The translations under genes and the position numbers were made by a program. The notes beneath the pieces are model-generated. The model was given only the letters and a program-made list of their open reading frames with translations. It had not been told where the DNA came from and searched no databases. Of a stretch of 64,000 nt of DNA, positions 37,182-47,091 are shown piece after piece (positions within the stretch are counted from its first letter, which is position 1; each line of letters opens with the position of its first letter). Location: positions 1 to 64,000 of the forward strand of contig LJDB01000057.1 in assembly GCA_001983455.1 (NCBI GenBank), in the 5' to 3' direction. The stretch comes from Candidatus Epulonipiscium fishelsonii (GTDB lineage Bacteria > Bacillota > Clostridia > Lachnospirales > Cellulosilyticaceae).

Positions 37182-37823
37182 TCATCTTTTAGTTTTATTA
37201 AGTTGATTGTCTATCCTACACAAGTATTTTACCATTATCTTGGAAATTATGTCAACCCGCTCTGCAACATCTAGACTACCATCCACAATAAATATGTTGT
37301 CTTGATTTTGGTTTAATAGTATTTCATAGCCTTCTTTCACTTTTTTATGAAATTGTTCTTTTTCAAAGTCAAACCTATTTGTATCTTTAGCAACTCTTTT
37401 TCTTTCCATACATATCTCTATAGGAGTATCTATAAATATGTTTATGTCTGGATATATATCACATACAAAATGATTTAAGTTACGCACCTCTTGCATTCCT
37501 AAACCTCTAGCATATCCTTGATATACAATTGAGCTCAAAAAAAATCTATCACAAAGGACAATGTAGCCTTGCTCAAGATATGGAATAACATTATGCAAAA
37601 GATTTTCTCGCCTTGCAGCAAGATATAGTAGTAATTCTGTTTTTGGGTCAATATCATAATCCATTATAGTATTCCTAATGGCTTCAGCAGAAGGAAGCCC
37701 ACCAGGTTCTCTAGTTAAAATTACTTTATAGTTGTTGTGTTCAAGACTCTTCTTAAGTTCAGTTGCTGTAAAAGATTTGCCCGATCCATCTAGTCCTTCT
37801 AAAGCAATAAATAATCCTCTCAT
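37182..37823 (-). CDS. tmk: Thymidylate kinase
   Basis: A 213-residue P-loop kinase phosphorylating dTMP. Walker A is EGLDGSGKS, the substrate site is TREPGG, and the DR(Y/F) motif appears as [16 protein letters not shown]. Length is usual. It sits directly upstream of pgi with nearly overlapping ends, so both share a transcript. Confidence 0.93.
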   Translation of the reverse strand: MRGLFIALEGLDGSGKSFTATELKKSLEHNNYKVILTREPGGLPSAEAIRNTIMDYDIDPKTELLLYLAARRENLLHNVIPYLEQGYIVLCDRFFLSSIVYQGYARGLGMQEVRNLNHFVCDIYPDINIFIDTPIEICMERKRVAKDTNRFDFEKEQFHKKVKEGYEILLNQNQDNIFIVDGSLDVAERVDIISKIMVKYLCRIDNQLNKTKR

Positions 37824-37911
37824 ATACCACCTCTTTTTTAGCCCATATTCTATAGTAACAATTAAATTATGTCAAGAATATTTAAAGAAATTTTACTACA
37901 TATCAAAAAAA

Positions 37912-37945
37912 GGAGCACATTATAATTAATTTGTGCTCCCATTAT
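37912..37945 (-). terminator. Terminator of the GH13 operon
   Basis: GGAGCACA (37912-37919) pairs with TGTGCTCC (37932-37939), with TTTTTTT following on the minus strand. Confidence 0.75.
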
Positions 37946-37958
37946 ATTTTTTACGTTG

Positions 37959-39770
37959 TTAATGCTCTTTAAAAATATAAAACGAATTTTCTGCCATGCT
38001 CAAGGTCTTGTCAAGTTGCACTTGTGTATCATTAAAAATATCTACAAATTTTTGATTTTGTAAAATAGCTGGTAAAGTTATAAGCTGATTATTATCACTA
38101 TTATTAACAATAATTATAGTCACATCATCAGTACTTATTTTTTTATAGATTAGAACATTATTAGCATCATCTGTTAATAGCCACTCAAATTTCATTGATT
38201 TAAATGAAACATGATTTTTACGTAACTCAATAATTTTTTTGAAAAATTTCCTTAAGTTCAAATCTTGCTTATCTTCATCCCAAATCATAGGAATACGACT
38301 ATCTCCTTTAGCAGTCAAACCTATTTCGTCTCCATAATATACACAAGGAGCACCACAATAAGTAAACATCAAAAGATAACATAATTTCAATTTATCTTTA
38401 TTATCTCCACATATATCTAAAAGTCTTTCAACATCATGACTAGTCACTAAATTGAATAAACTTTCTGTTACTCCATTTGGATATTTAGTCATCAGCTCAT
38501 AGACTGCTTTTTTATACTCACTAGGAGTATATTTAATAGTAACATGTTTACTAGGTTCAGCAACTAATCCTACTGCATTTGCCATAACTCCATAATTCAT
38601 AACAGCATCAAATTGGTCTCCCATAAGCCAAGGATAGGAGTCATCCCAATTTTCTCCCATAATAAATACATCTTTATTTACACTTTTTACTGTTTTTCTA
38701 AACAATCTCCAAAAATCATGAGATACTTCGTTTGAAACGTCCAATCTCCATCCGTCTATACCAAATTTTTCAATCCAGTGCTTGCTGACATCTAGTAAAT
38801 ACTCTCTCATAATAGGATTGTTTGTATTCATCTTGGGCATAAATGTTGTATATCCAAAGCAATAAAAATTATTGTCATAATCCCCTACATCTTTATAAGA
38901 CCCATCTGCTTCTATTTTTATACCTTCTTTCAAGATGGGTTTGTTTTCATCTAAAATATAGAAGCAATCATAATATATAGAGTTTTTTCCATTTTTTAAG
39001 ACATCTTGCCAAAACGAGTGGGTTGCTCCACAGTGATTAAACACCGCATCCAGCATAACTCTTATTCCTAGTGAATGTGCTTTGTTCACAAATTCTTTAA
39101 AGTCTTCTTCTGTGCCCAACCTATCATCTACTTTAAAATAATCCTCTGTATCATATAGATGCCAAGAATACCCTTTAAAAATTGGTGTTAGGTATAAAGC
39201 ATTGCAACCTAAATCTTTTATATAGTCTAGTTTTTCTATAAGCCCTTTAAAATTGCCTAATTCTTTATTTTTTGGAGTTTCACCATCTGTACTATAGCAA
39301 CTTACGGTTAATTGATACCAAATTGTATCTTTCACCCAATCTGGAGATTTATAAATGTCTTCACTATTTAAATATGGAAAATTAAAATATAGGAAATTAT
39401 TGTCTATAATTGGGTCATCTTTATCTACAATACACTTCTTTGATGGCGAATAAAAATACGTATTTCCTAGCATATCTTCAATTATAAAACAATATCTAAT
39501 TCTTTTTGTTTTAATGCCAGAAATTTCTGCAAACCATACGTCATGAGTAAGAGTTTCCCCTTCATAAATCATTTCAATTTCTTGCATAGTTGTATAGTCA
39601 AACTCAAATTTTTCTGTGTCCGTTTGGATCCAATTAAATGGATCCACCGCTTTAACAGTAATTTTCTTAACTTCACCTAAACCTGTTTTTATTCTAAGAT
39701 GCAATATATCTTCATCGTATATATAAGAATATCTGCTTTTTGGCTCATGTAATACTGCCGAAATATTCAT
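37959..39770 (-). CDS. GH13 alpha-glucan hydrolase (neopullulanase/maltodextrinase-like)
   Basis: A 603-residue alpha-amylase family enzyme without signal peptide, so cytoplasmic. An N-terminal beta domain (about 1-130) precedes the catalytic barrel. The four conserved regions are visible: DAVFNHCG, GWRLDVSNEV (nucleophile Asp), GENWDD (acid Glu) and TSHDVER. The arrangement fits cyclomaltodextrinase or neopullulanase. It is the last gene of the transporter operon and should cut imported maltodextrin-like oligosaccharides. Confidence 0.9.
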   Translation of the reverse strand: MNISAVLHEPKSRYSYIYDEDILHLRIKTGLGEVKKITVKAVDPFNWIQTDTEKFEFDYTTMQEIEMIYEGETLTHDVWFAEISGIKTKRIRYCFIIEDMLGNTYFYSPSKKCIVDKDDPIIDNNFLYFNFPYLNSEDIYKSPDWVKDTIWYQLTVSCYSTDGETPKNKELGNFKGLIEKLDYIKDLGCNALYLTPIFKGYSWHLYDTEDYFKVDDRLGTEEDFKEFVNKAHSLGIRVMLDAVFNHCGATHSFWQDVLKNGKNSIYYDCFYILDENKPILKEGIKIEADGSYKDVGDYDNNFYCFGYTTFMPKMNTNNPIMREYLLDVSKHWIEKFGIDGWRLDVSNEVSHDFWRLFRKTVKSVNKDVFIMGENWDDSYPWLMGDQFDAVMNYGVMANAVGLVAEPSKHVTIKYTPSEYKKAVYELMTKYPNGVTESLFNLVTSHDVERLLDICGDNKDKLKLCYLLMFTYCGAPCVYYGDEIGLTAKGDSRIPMIWDEDKQDLNLRKFFKKIIELRKNHVSFKSMKFEWLLTDDANNVLIYKKISTDDVTIIIVNNSDNNQLITLPAILQNQKFVDIFNDTQVQLDKTLSMAENSFYIFKEH

Positions 39771-39788
39771 GGCAACCTCCTAAAAATA

Positions 39789-41057
39789 TTATTCACTTGC
39801 TAATAAAGCTTCATAGTCTGCTATCATTTTTGATTGGGCATCCTCTGGAGTCATATTTCCATCAAATACTTCTGAATATATAGCTTCTGAAATTGACCAG
39901 AAATAAGACATTCTTGAAACTGCAGGTTGTGGAACACTATTTTTAAATTGCTCTATAAACACAGGTCCTGCTACACTTTCTGCTATAGCGGGTAATTTGC
40001 CAGCATCTTTATGTATTGGCATATCTCCACCAGTAGTATATAATTTTTCTGCTGATTCTAAAGTAGTCAAAAATTCTGCAAATAATTGTGCTGCTATTGG
40101 ATATTCAGTGAATGCATTTACATAGTTTCCTATAACTGCTGAAAATGGTTTTGCTGGACTTCCATTAATAGTTGGGAATTGTGTTATTCCATAATTTAAT
40201 CCTGATTCATTTAATTGACCTAAAAACCATGGGCCATTTACTAGATATGCTATATTACCATCTATAAAGTTTTGCTGTACAAAAGCACCTGCATTCATTT
40301 TAATGTCTTCAGCTTTTACTGGCAAAATTTCTCCTAGTTTTCTTATATTTTTAAGTCCTTCCAAAAATTCTGGTGTATCAAATCCTGGATTTTCGTTATC
40401 AGTTCCATCTGGGCCAAACAATTCAAATCCTGCTGCGGAAAGATATGGATGCAAATTGTATCCACCTATAGTGCTCATATAGTAAAACTTATTGTTATTT
40501 GGGTCGTTAAAGCCTGGTGCTTCTGACATAATTTGTTCAAATGTTGTAGCTGGGCTGTCAACCAAATCTTTATTATAAAATACTGCTATACTTTCCATAT
40601 AATGTGGTACCGCACAAAGATTTCCATCAACCATTAGTGGAGCTATTGATGTTTCTAAAACAGTATCTTGTAATCTAGCTACTATTTGTGGGTCAATTGG
40701 TAAAACTAATCCTGCATCATACACTGTACTTGCATGTTCATGTTTACCCCATATAATATCGGCTGCATTTCCCGCTGGCCCTTCAAGAGTTAATTTTTGC
40801 ATTGCTTCAAATCCGACTATTTCAACATTTACAGGAACTCCATATTCAGCTTCAAATCTTTGTGCTGCATCTCTTGCAAAATCTTCTCTTAGTGCCCAAT
40901 AAGTAAGTTCTGCACCTTCTTCTGGAACTAATTCTGTTATTGTATTTTCAACAGTTGGTGCAGTTGCATCGGCTGTTGGTGGGGGAACTTCTTTTGCACA
41001 TCCCCCTAGTGACATTAATACGGTACCTAACATAACTACTGACATAAATTTTTTCAT
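39789..41057 (-). CDS. Maltodextrin-type ABC substrate-binding lipoprotein
   Basis: A 422-residue MalE-like binding protein. The signal peptide ends in the lipobox LGGC, followed by a Pro/Ala/Thr-rich linker. Typical MalE features are WALREDFARDAAQRFE, the AVFYNKDLV strand and AYLVNGPWFLGQL. AAGGAGAG precedes the ATG. It delivers sugar to the two permeases encoded upstream in the same operon. Confidence 0.88.
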   Translation of the reverse strand: MKKFMSVVMLGTVLMSLGGCAKEVPPPTADATAPTVENTITELVPEEGAELTYWALREDFARDAAQRFEAEYGVPVNVEIVGFEAMQKLTLEGPAGNAADIIWGKHEHASTVYDAGLVLPIDPQIVARLQDTVLETSIAPLMVDGNLCAVPHYMESIAVFYNKDLVDSPATTFEQIMSEAPGFNDPNNNKFYYMSTIGGYNLHPYLSAAGFELFGPDGTDNENPGFDTPEFLEGLKNIRKLGEILPVKAEDIKMNAGAFVQQNFIDGNIAYLVNGPWFLGQLNESGLNYGITQFPTINGSPAKPFSAVIGNYVNAFTEYPIAAQLFAEFLTTLESAEKLYTTGGDMPIHKDAGKLPAIAESVAGPVFIEQFKNSVPQPAVSRMSYFWSISEAIYSEVFDGNMTPEDAQSKMIADYEALLASE

Positions 41058-41102
41058 AATACTCTCCTTCTGAAAATTTAAATTTTTCTACTTTTTCTAC
41101 AA

Positions 41103-41927
41103 TTAGCCTTTGTCGGCTCCCGCTGAAATTCCTTTTGCTAAATACTTCTGGAATACCAAAAACAATATAGTGATAGGAATGCCTATTAAAACTGCTCCTG
41201 CAGCAAATAGCGTAGTTTGGGCTTCTTCTCCACGTGCTATCAATTCAAACAGTCCAACAGCTAGTGTTTTTTGTTTATCCCCTGACAAAAGCATACTTGG
41301 TAAAATATAATCCATCCAAGGGTTTATAAATTGATTAACCGCACAATATGTAATAATTGGTGTTGATAAGGGTAATACAACTTTAAAAAATGATTGAAAT
41401 TTGGTTGCTCCATCTATATAGGCCGCTTCATCCAGTGATTTTGGAATTCCATCCAAATATCCTTTAACAAGCCACGTATTATATGGAATTGCTCCTGCTA
41501 CATAAATTATAATCATTGAAAGTGGATTGCCAATTAATTTTAACATTGAAAATAAGGCATAAATTGCTGTCATAGACAAAAATGTAGGGAACATTGAAAA
41601 TAACAATATCGTTAATAAACTAGTCTTTTTTCCTTTGAAATCAAACCTTGACATAATCCAAGAAGTTACCATTATTATAAATACAGAAACAATAACATTT
41701 GTAATTGCTATAAACAATGTGTTTTTAAACCACAAGAAATAGTTGGTCTCTGTAAATAGCTTTTCATAATTCGCTAGTGTAAATTCTTTAGGAATAAAGG
41801 TTGACGCTGCCAAAGATTGTTCTGCACTAAATGATGATAATACTATCAAAACAATAGGAGATAATACTATTAAACATAAAAGGCTTAGCTCTATATGAGC
41901 AAATATTTTAAATATTTTTTTATTCAT
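41103..41927 (-). CDS. Maltodextrin-type ABC permease, MalG type
   Basis: A 274-residue permease with six helices. The EAA loop is EAAYIDGATKFQSF and the C-terminus GISAGADKG is typical of MalG. It lies 12 bp after the MalF-type gene. Confidence 0.9.
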   Translation of the reverse strand: MNKKIFKIFAHIELSLLCLIVLSPIVLIVLSSFSAEQSLAASTFIPKEFTLANYEKLFTETNYFLWFKNTLFIAITNVIVSVFIIMVTSWIMSRFDFKGKKTSLLTILLFSMFPTFLSMTAIYALFSMLKLIGNPLSMIIIYVAGAIPYNTWLVKGYLDGIPKSLDEAAYIDGATKFQSFFKVVLPLSTPIITYCAVNQFINPWMDYILPSMLLSGDKQKTLAVGLFELIARGEEAQTTLFAAGAVLIGIPITILFLVFQKYLAKGISAGADKG

Positions 41928-41939
41928 AATATCTCTCCT

Positions 41940-43286
41940 TTACATATTTTTAAATGATGTTGTACGCTTTAAATTCCATATTGATAAAGCTCCAACAAAA
42001 ATAAATATTAATATACTCATAACAGATGCCATAGCAAACATTTGTTGACTTAATGTAAGATCATAAATCCAAGAAATTAATATATCTGTATGTCCTGCAA
42101 ATTGATAGTTAGAATTTACTGGGCCTCCATCTGTTAAGAAATAAATGGTGCCAAATCCATTAAAGTTAAAAGAAAAACTCATAATTAGTAGTGGTGCAGT
42201 AGCTGTAAAAATGTGAGGAAAAGTTATATATCTAAACTGCTCCCACTTGTTTGCTCCATCAATTGTAGCAGCTTCATACCAAGAACTATCTGCACTAGAA
42301 AATACTCCTAGCATCATAATCATAAAACTAGGAAAAGCTAAAAATATAGCCACAAATATAACGGTTATTTTAGCAATTATAGGGTCAGTTAAAAATGGAA
42401 TTGATTGTGTTATTACCCCAATGTCTTTTAAAAACATATTTAGTTGCCCAAATTGTCCATTTAGTATAGTTCTAAGATATAGCAGTGTAACCATTGCGGG
42501 CACTGCCCAAGGCAATATCAAAATACTTTGATATACTTTTTTCATTCTTGATTCCATGTTGTATAATAAGGTAGCTTGTAGTAAACCAAAAAAGTAAGCT
42601 CCAAGTGTTACAACTGTTGCCCATAACACAGTCCAACTTAATACTCCTATAAATGTGGATGACCATATCGGAACTGTAAATAACTTTCCAAAGTTTTCAA
42701 ACCCCACCCATTCTAATAAATTAGCTGGTGGAAGATTATTTTTACTATAATTTGTGAACGCTATTAAAATGGTAGAAACAATAGGCATAATAGTAACGAT
42801 TAGAAATAATATTGCCATTGGAGCAAGCACCACATAGGCAAATGATTTATGCATAAACTTTTTTATAAAATCTCTAAATGTTACTGTCTTGCCTGTTTTT
42901 TCAAATTCTATTTGTGTCTTATAAGCATCTTTAATGACTAAAATCGCTATAACTAGTATAACAGCTAAAATGATTATTGCTAGTACTCCATAAATCATTA
43001 AATTTGCAGAATGGTCTTCTCGTTTTACTTCTCCCAGTGTAATCAATCCCCAAATACCTTTTGTAAAAAATCCACCGTGAACTCTTATATCAAATATAGG
43101 AACCAATCCCATTAACGCTTCTACCCAATATCCTGTCACAAGTTCTATTGAGATAAATATTACTTGAATTAAAAATAACAGTAAACCTTTAATATATTCT
43201 TTAGCAAAAATTGCTTGACCACTGCCCCATATAATAGCGGAGCATATAGCAGATAATATTGGCTTGCCACTTTTTTTATTTTCCAT
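41940..43286 (-). CDS. Maltodextrin-type ABC permease, MalF type with long N-terminus
   Basis: A 448-residue permease. About 130 extra N-terminal residues with three hydrophobic segments precede the usual six-helix core, as in enterobacterial MalF. The EAA loop is EAATIDGANKWEQF. I start at ATG 43286; AAAAGGAG lies 12 bases upstream. A TTG four codons earlier directly abuts the ribosome site and is unlikely. It forms a channel with the next gene's product. Confidence 0.88.
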   Translation of the reverse strand: MENKKSGKPILSAICSAIIWGSGQAIFAKEYIKGLLLFLIQVIFISIELVTGYWVEALMGLVPIFDIRVHGGFFTKGIWGLITLGEVKREDHSANLMIYGVLAIIILAVILVIAILVIKDAYKTQIEFEKTGKTVTFRDFIKKFMHKSFAYVVLAPMAILFLIVTIMPIVSTILIAFTNYSKNNLPPANLLEWVGFENFGKLFTVPIWSSTFIGVLSWTVLWATVVTLGAYFFGLLQATLLYNMESRMKKVYQSILILPWAVPAMVTLLYLRTILNGQFGQLNMFLKDIGVITQSIPFLTDPIIAKITVIFVAIFLAFPSFMIMMLGVFSSADSSWYEAATIDGANKWEQFRYITFPHIFTATAPLLIMSFSFNFNGFGTIYFLTDGGPVNSNYQFAGHTDILISWIYDLTLSQQMFAMASVMSILIFIFVGALSIWNLKRTTSFKNM

Positions 43287-43304
43287 TACATGTATCAACT
43301 CCTT

Positions 43305-44687
43305 TTAACTTCCTATTTTCACCTTGCCTTTAAATATTTTATTATAATCAAAATAAACATCTTCTAGGTTTTCTTCTTCTAAATAACGCTTCATTCTATC
43401 TTCAGCATATTTTGAAATTTCTTCATATCCTTTTTTATTAAAGACATTTTCAGTTTCATCCGCATCTTTTTCTAGGTCAAATAAAATCTTGTATCTTGTT
43501 CCGTATACAACACTTTCAACATATTTAAAGTTATCAAATCTAAGCATTTTGCAAAACATATTTTCAGAGAATGTCTCTTTAAAGTTAGACGTTTTTTCTC
43601 CCAAACATTCTGGCTTAAAAGATTTCCCTTTTACAGTGTCTGGAATTTTTACGTTACAAATATCCAATATAGTAGGCATCAAATCTATTGTATTAATAAA
43701 TGAATGACTGTTTATCTGTCCTTCTTTTATAAGATTTGGATAACGCAAAATAGCGTGGGTCTTAACAGACTCTTCATACATATAAGTTTTTGCAACCAAC
43801 TTGTGTGCTCCAAGCATATCTCCATGATCCGATGTAAAAATTACTAGTGTATCTTCTGTTAAGCCCTGTCTTTCTAGTTCTTCAAGCACAAGACCTATAT
43901 ACCAATCCGTTTTTTCAATTAATATACTATATGTAGAGATAAATCTACGCCATAAATTTTCATCAAAGGCATCGTTTGCGGAATATATACTATCCCTATA
44001 TTCAGCCATTCCTTCTATTGGCGGAGAATTAAAATTGTCTGGTAATTTTCCACGTTCACTATTTCTAAGATATGGCTTATCTTCTTGGTCACAAAAAATA
44101 ATTGTATCCATAATTGATTTATTGCTAAGTCCACCTTCACATAAAAGGGCTTTACAAATGTCATGCGGATTAATTAAAGATAACGTCATATAAAATGGTT
44201 TATTGTGTTCTTTTCTTAAGTAATTAATAGCATCTTTTGTGAAGATTGAATCAAATACACTTCCTTCACTTATAAATCCACCTGCGGAATAAAGCATGCT
44301 CCCCTTATTTTGTATTCCGTCATAGCCGTATTCACTAGCGTGTTCTTTACCAAAATATGCTGTTTCATAGCCCGCTTTTTCTAGTGTTCCTCCTAGAGTT
44401 TTTATTTCATCTTTTTTGGGCAACTTTCCAAATACATGCTGCCAGATTTCCTGATTGTGTGATACTCCATTGTCATGAGGCATGCATCCCGTAAACATAC
44501 TAGCACGTGCAGGACAACATAGAGGATATGAACTATAACTATTTGTGAAGGCAATACCTTCTTTTGCTAGTTTATCTAAATATGGTGTCTCAATATTATT
44601 TTTGTTATTAGAAAGTCCATCCGCTATCTTTGTTGACCACTGGTCAGAAATAATAAATACTACATTTGGCTGTTTTAATTTTTCCAA
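43305..44687 (-). CDS. Cys-type sulfatase
   Basis: A 460-residue sulfatase family enzyme. The formylglycine motif CCPARASMFTG (Cys57 as the modified residue; C-x-P-x-R) and the metal-binding VVFIISDQWS and TSDHGDMLGAHK are clear. It has no signal peptide, so it acts on an imported sulfated compound. An anaerobic sulfatase-maturating enzyme is needed to activate the Cys and must be encoded elsewhere. The gene is six bases upstream of the MalF-type gene, which ties a sulfated sugar to this transporter. Confidence 0.9.
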   Translation of the reverse strand: MEKLKQPNVVFIISDQWSTKIADGLSNNKNNIETPYLDKLAKEGIAFTNSYSSYPLCCPARASMFTGCMPHDNGVSHNQEIWQHVFGKLPKKDEIKTLGGTLEKAGYETAYFGKEHASEYGYDGIQNKGSMLYSAGGFISEGSVFDSIFTKDAINYLRKEHNKPFYMTLSLINPHDICKALLCEGGLSNKSIMDTIIFCDQEDKPYLRNSERGKLPDNFNSPPIEGMAEYRDSIYSANDAFDENLWRRFISTYSILIEKTDWYIGLVLEELERQGLTEDTLVIFTSDHGDMLGAHKLVAKTYMYEESVKTHAILRYPNLIKEGQINSHSFINTIDLMPTILDICNVKIPDTVKGKSFKPECLGEKTSNFKETFSENMFCKMLRFDNFKYVESVVYGTRYKILFDLEKDADETENVFNKKGYEEISKYAEDRMKRYLEEENLEDVYFDYNKIFKGKVKIGS

Positions 44688-44721
44688 TGCTTACTCACTT
44701 CCTTGATTATAGTTTTATTAT

Positions 44722-44750
44722 GATAAATAGGGTTTTTACCCCTATTTATC
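44722..44750. other. Strong stem-loop between UroD-like and sulfatase genes
   Basis: GATAAATAGGG (44722-44732) pairs perfectly with CCCTATTTATC (44740-44750). There is no U-run on the minus strand, so it is more likely an attenuator or mRNA-stability element separating the first gene from the rest of the operon. Confidence 0.6.
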
Positions 44751-44761
44751 ACTTTATACCC

Positions 44762-45763
44762 TTATAAATATAACAATTTATCCATAGTTATCATATTCTC
44801 TATTGGCGTAAATTTTGGTATTTCACATCCTCCAGCAATAAATGTTTTGGAGTCTGCAACGTCTATACATTTATTTACAGCTTTTGTTAGAGTTTCTTTA
44901 TTTCCTTGCAAAAAGACTGTTACGGGATCTAAATTTCCAGCTGCACATATAGAAGTTCCTTTAAATTTATTTACGGCTAGTTCAAAATCTACCATCCAGT
45001 CAATATCCACCATATCTGGTGCTACTTCTACTATTAAATCAAGTATTGATGTAATGTCTCCACATATATGAAGTTTAGATTTTGCACCCAATTTACGAAT
45101 ATCATCTATTATACGCTTTTCATATTTTAACACATGTTCTCTATAAAGGTCTGGGCCAATTAATGATGCAGCTGCATTGCCTACACCAATAATATCTGCT
45201 CCTGCTTTCACTTGTGCCTCCATAAATTTGTATTGTTGCTCATATATTATCTCAAAAAGCTCTTCCACATATTCTGGCTCTGTAATTATGTCTACCATTA
45301 TTTCATTTATATCTCTAAGGTCTGCTGCTTCTGCAAGCACTCCTTCTACCCATCCAATAATTGGATATTTGCCAGATACTTTTTGCTTATATAGCTCTAC
45401 TGCTCTTATACGGTCCAACATACGTTCACTTTTAAATGGATCTACTGGTTTTAAATCTTTTAGTTGTGAATAGTCTTGAATATAAGGTTCTTTGCAATAT
45501 GGCACATCATATTCAGGTAAAACCAATGTTGCCCCAAATCCACTTGCTTCTCTCATCGGGTCAGATATGCAACTCACAGCATCTATACCAAATTGTTCAC
45601 AGCAATAAAGATTAGCTTCCACTAGTTTTCTATAATCAGTCACAAATTCTTTATACGTCACACCTATATGATGTGCACCAAATGCCATAATAATATTCAA
45701 GTTAGGAATTTTGTCAACTTCTTTGCCTTCAAATCGATTCATTACTCTTTCAAATGAATTCAT
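44762..45763 (-). CDS. UroD/MtaA-type (methyltransferase-like) protein
   Basis: A 333-residue TIM-barrel protein of the uroporphyrinogen decarboxylase superfamily. It has the zinc-ligand pattern of the MtaA/CmuA corrinoid methyltransferase branch: LHICGD (His-x-Cys) and AGGCEIP (Cys). True UroD enzymes lack these. It is the first gene after the LacI-regulated promoter and precedes the sulfatase. A role in removing a methyl group from a sugar is attractive but unproven; no corrinoid protein is adjacent. GAGGTG precedes the ATG. Confidence 0.75.
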   Translation of the reverse strand: MNSFERVMNRFEGKEVDKIPNLNIIMAFGAHHIGVTYKEFVTDYRKLVEANLYCCEQFGIDAVSCISDPMREASGFGATLVLPEYDVPYCKEPYIQDYSQLKDLKPVDPFKSERMLDRIRAVELYKQKVSGKYPIIGWVEGVLAEAADLRDINEIMVDIITEPEYVEELFEIIYEQQYKFMEAQVKAGADIIGVGNAAASLIGPDLYREHVLKYEKRIIDDIRKLGAKSKLHICGDITSILDLIVEVAPDMVDIDWMVDFELAVNKFKGTSICAAGNLDPVTVFLQGNKETLTKAVNKCIDVADSKTFIAGGCEIPKFTPIENMITMDKLLYL

Positions 45764-45807
45764 TTATTAAATCACCTCAAATTATAAATTTTTATTCTCA
45801 TAATTAC

Positions 45808-45823
45808 ACTTAAACGTTTGAGT
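45808..45823. promoter_or_regulatory. LacI-family operator
   Basis: ACTTAAAC-GTTTGAGT is a 16-bp dyad with one mismatch and the AAACGTTT centre typical of LacI-family sites. It starts eight bases after the -10 box of the operon promoter, where repressor binding would block transcription. Confidence 0.7.
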
Positions 45824-45830
45824 TATTAAT

Positions 45831-45859
45831 ATTTTATCTTTTTTGCCAAGTATTGTCAA
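45831..45859 (-). promoter_or_regulatory. Promoter of the sulfatase/transporter operon
   Basis: Minus strand TTGACA (45854-45859), 17-bp spacer, TAAAAT (45831-45836). Confidence 0.75.
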
Positions 45860-46062
45860 CTATTCTTTAAAATTTTGTCTAAACAGTTCATATATATAAT
45901 AAATTTATAGGTTATATTCAACATATAAAAACAATTCATATTATATTTTAAGCACAAAATAAGTTTATTTATCAATACATTTACAACAATACACTCCTTG
46001 TCAAATTATTTAAAATCACTTAGAATAATTTCAGCATTATAAGAGAGAAAGGAATTTTAAAA

Positions 46063-46959
46063 TTGAAAAAAACACCTACTATGAAAGATATTGCTGAAAT
46101 TGTAGGAGTATCCGTATCAACTGTATCGTATGTTTTAAATTATTCTGATAAACAAAAGATTAGCAATGAAACTAGATTAAAGATACTAACTGTTGCTAAA
46201 GAATTAAGATATGTACCTAATATTTCAGCAAAAAATTTAAGCAAACAATTGTATATGTCAAACATAGGAATTATAATCGACTTTTCTATGTTAAATAATA
46301 AAAATCAATTATTCGAAATGTATAGTACTATTGAATTGTTGAGAAAGGAGCTATCTGAATTTAATTACAACTTAATTCCTATAGCTTTAAAAAGTATTAT
46401 TGATTCTCCTGAAGTTATTAATAATTATGGACTGAATGGAGTTATATTTTCTGATATACGAACCACTCATATTAATAAAATAAAGAAATTTACGTATGTA
46501 CCTATAATTTTATTAGATTGTGATATAAAGAACAGTGACTTATTTCATAAATATCACTATAATTACTCAGAAATTTTTAAATTAATTCCTTCAGCGTTTG
46601 GAAAAGATTTTTATATAATTTATAATCAGCATTCTAACAATATATATAATCGTATTGTTAGCAACACAATTTCTAAAAATAGATACATCGATTTTAATGA
46701 TATTTACACTCTAGATATCAATAAGAAATATGTGGTATTTGGGGAGTTTGCTTATATCAGGCTCTTATCAATAATTAACAGTGAAAATTTATTGCCAGTA
46801 ATATTTAGTAATAGTGCATTTGAAAATACTTTATACATTAAATTTGATAATGAAAATAAAATAAAGGAACTAGTCATGGATTTAATTAACATTATAACTT
46901 TGACTTTTGATAAGGCCGCTTATTATCACATATTTGATCCCGTATTAATAACGCCTTAA
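46063..46959 (+). CDS. LacI family transcriptional regulator (short)
   Basis: A 298-residue regulator. The N-terminal helix-turn-helix TMKDIAEIVGVSVSTVSYVLN is typical LacI, followed by the hinge helix region (ISAKNLSKQ). The ligand domain is about 35-40 residues shorter than usual and poorly conserved, so the inducer is not predictable. The start is TTG, with GAAAGGA upstream. It is divergent from the operon it probably controls through the dyad at 45808. Confidence 0.85.
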   Translation: MKKTPTMKDIAEIVGVSVSTVSYVLNYSDKQKISNETRLKILTVAKELRYVPNISAKNLSKQLYMSNIGIIIDFSMLNNKNQLFEMYSTIELLRKELSEFNYNLIPIALKSIIDSPEVINNYGLNGVIFSDIRTTHINKIKKFTYVPIILLDCDIKNSDLFHKYHYNYSEIFKLIPSAFGKDFYIIYNQHSNNIYNRIVSNTISKNRYIDFNDIYTLDINKKYVVFGEFAYIRLLSIINSENLLPVIFSNSAFENTLYIKFDNENKIKELVMDLINIITLTFDKAAYYHIFDPVLITP

Positions 46960-47091
46960 ACTAGTAGATGATGCCCTAGGTAAGATTAGAGTATCAGCTT
47001 TTTAAAAAATATCCATAAAAGATACTAGTCATTGAATTTAATATTTTTCCATGTTAAAATGAATAAAATTAATTTGAAAGGAAGAACAGAT

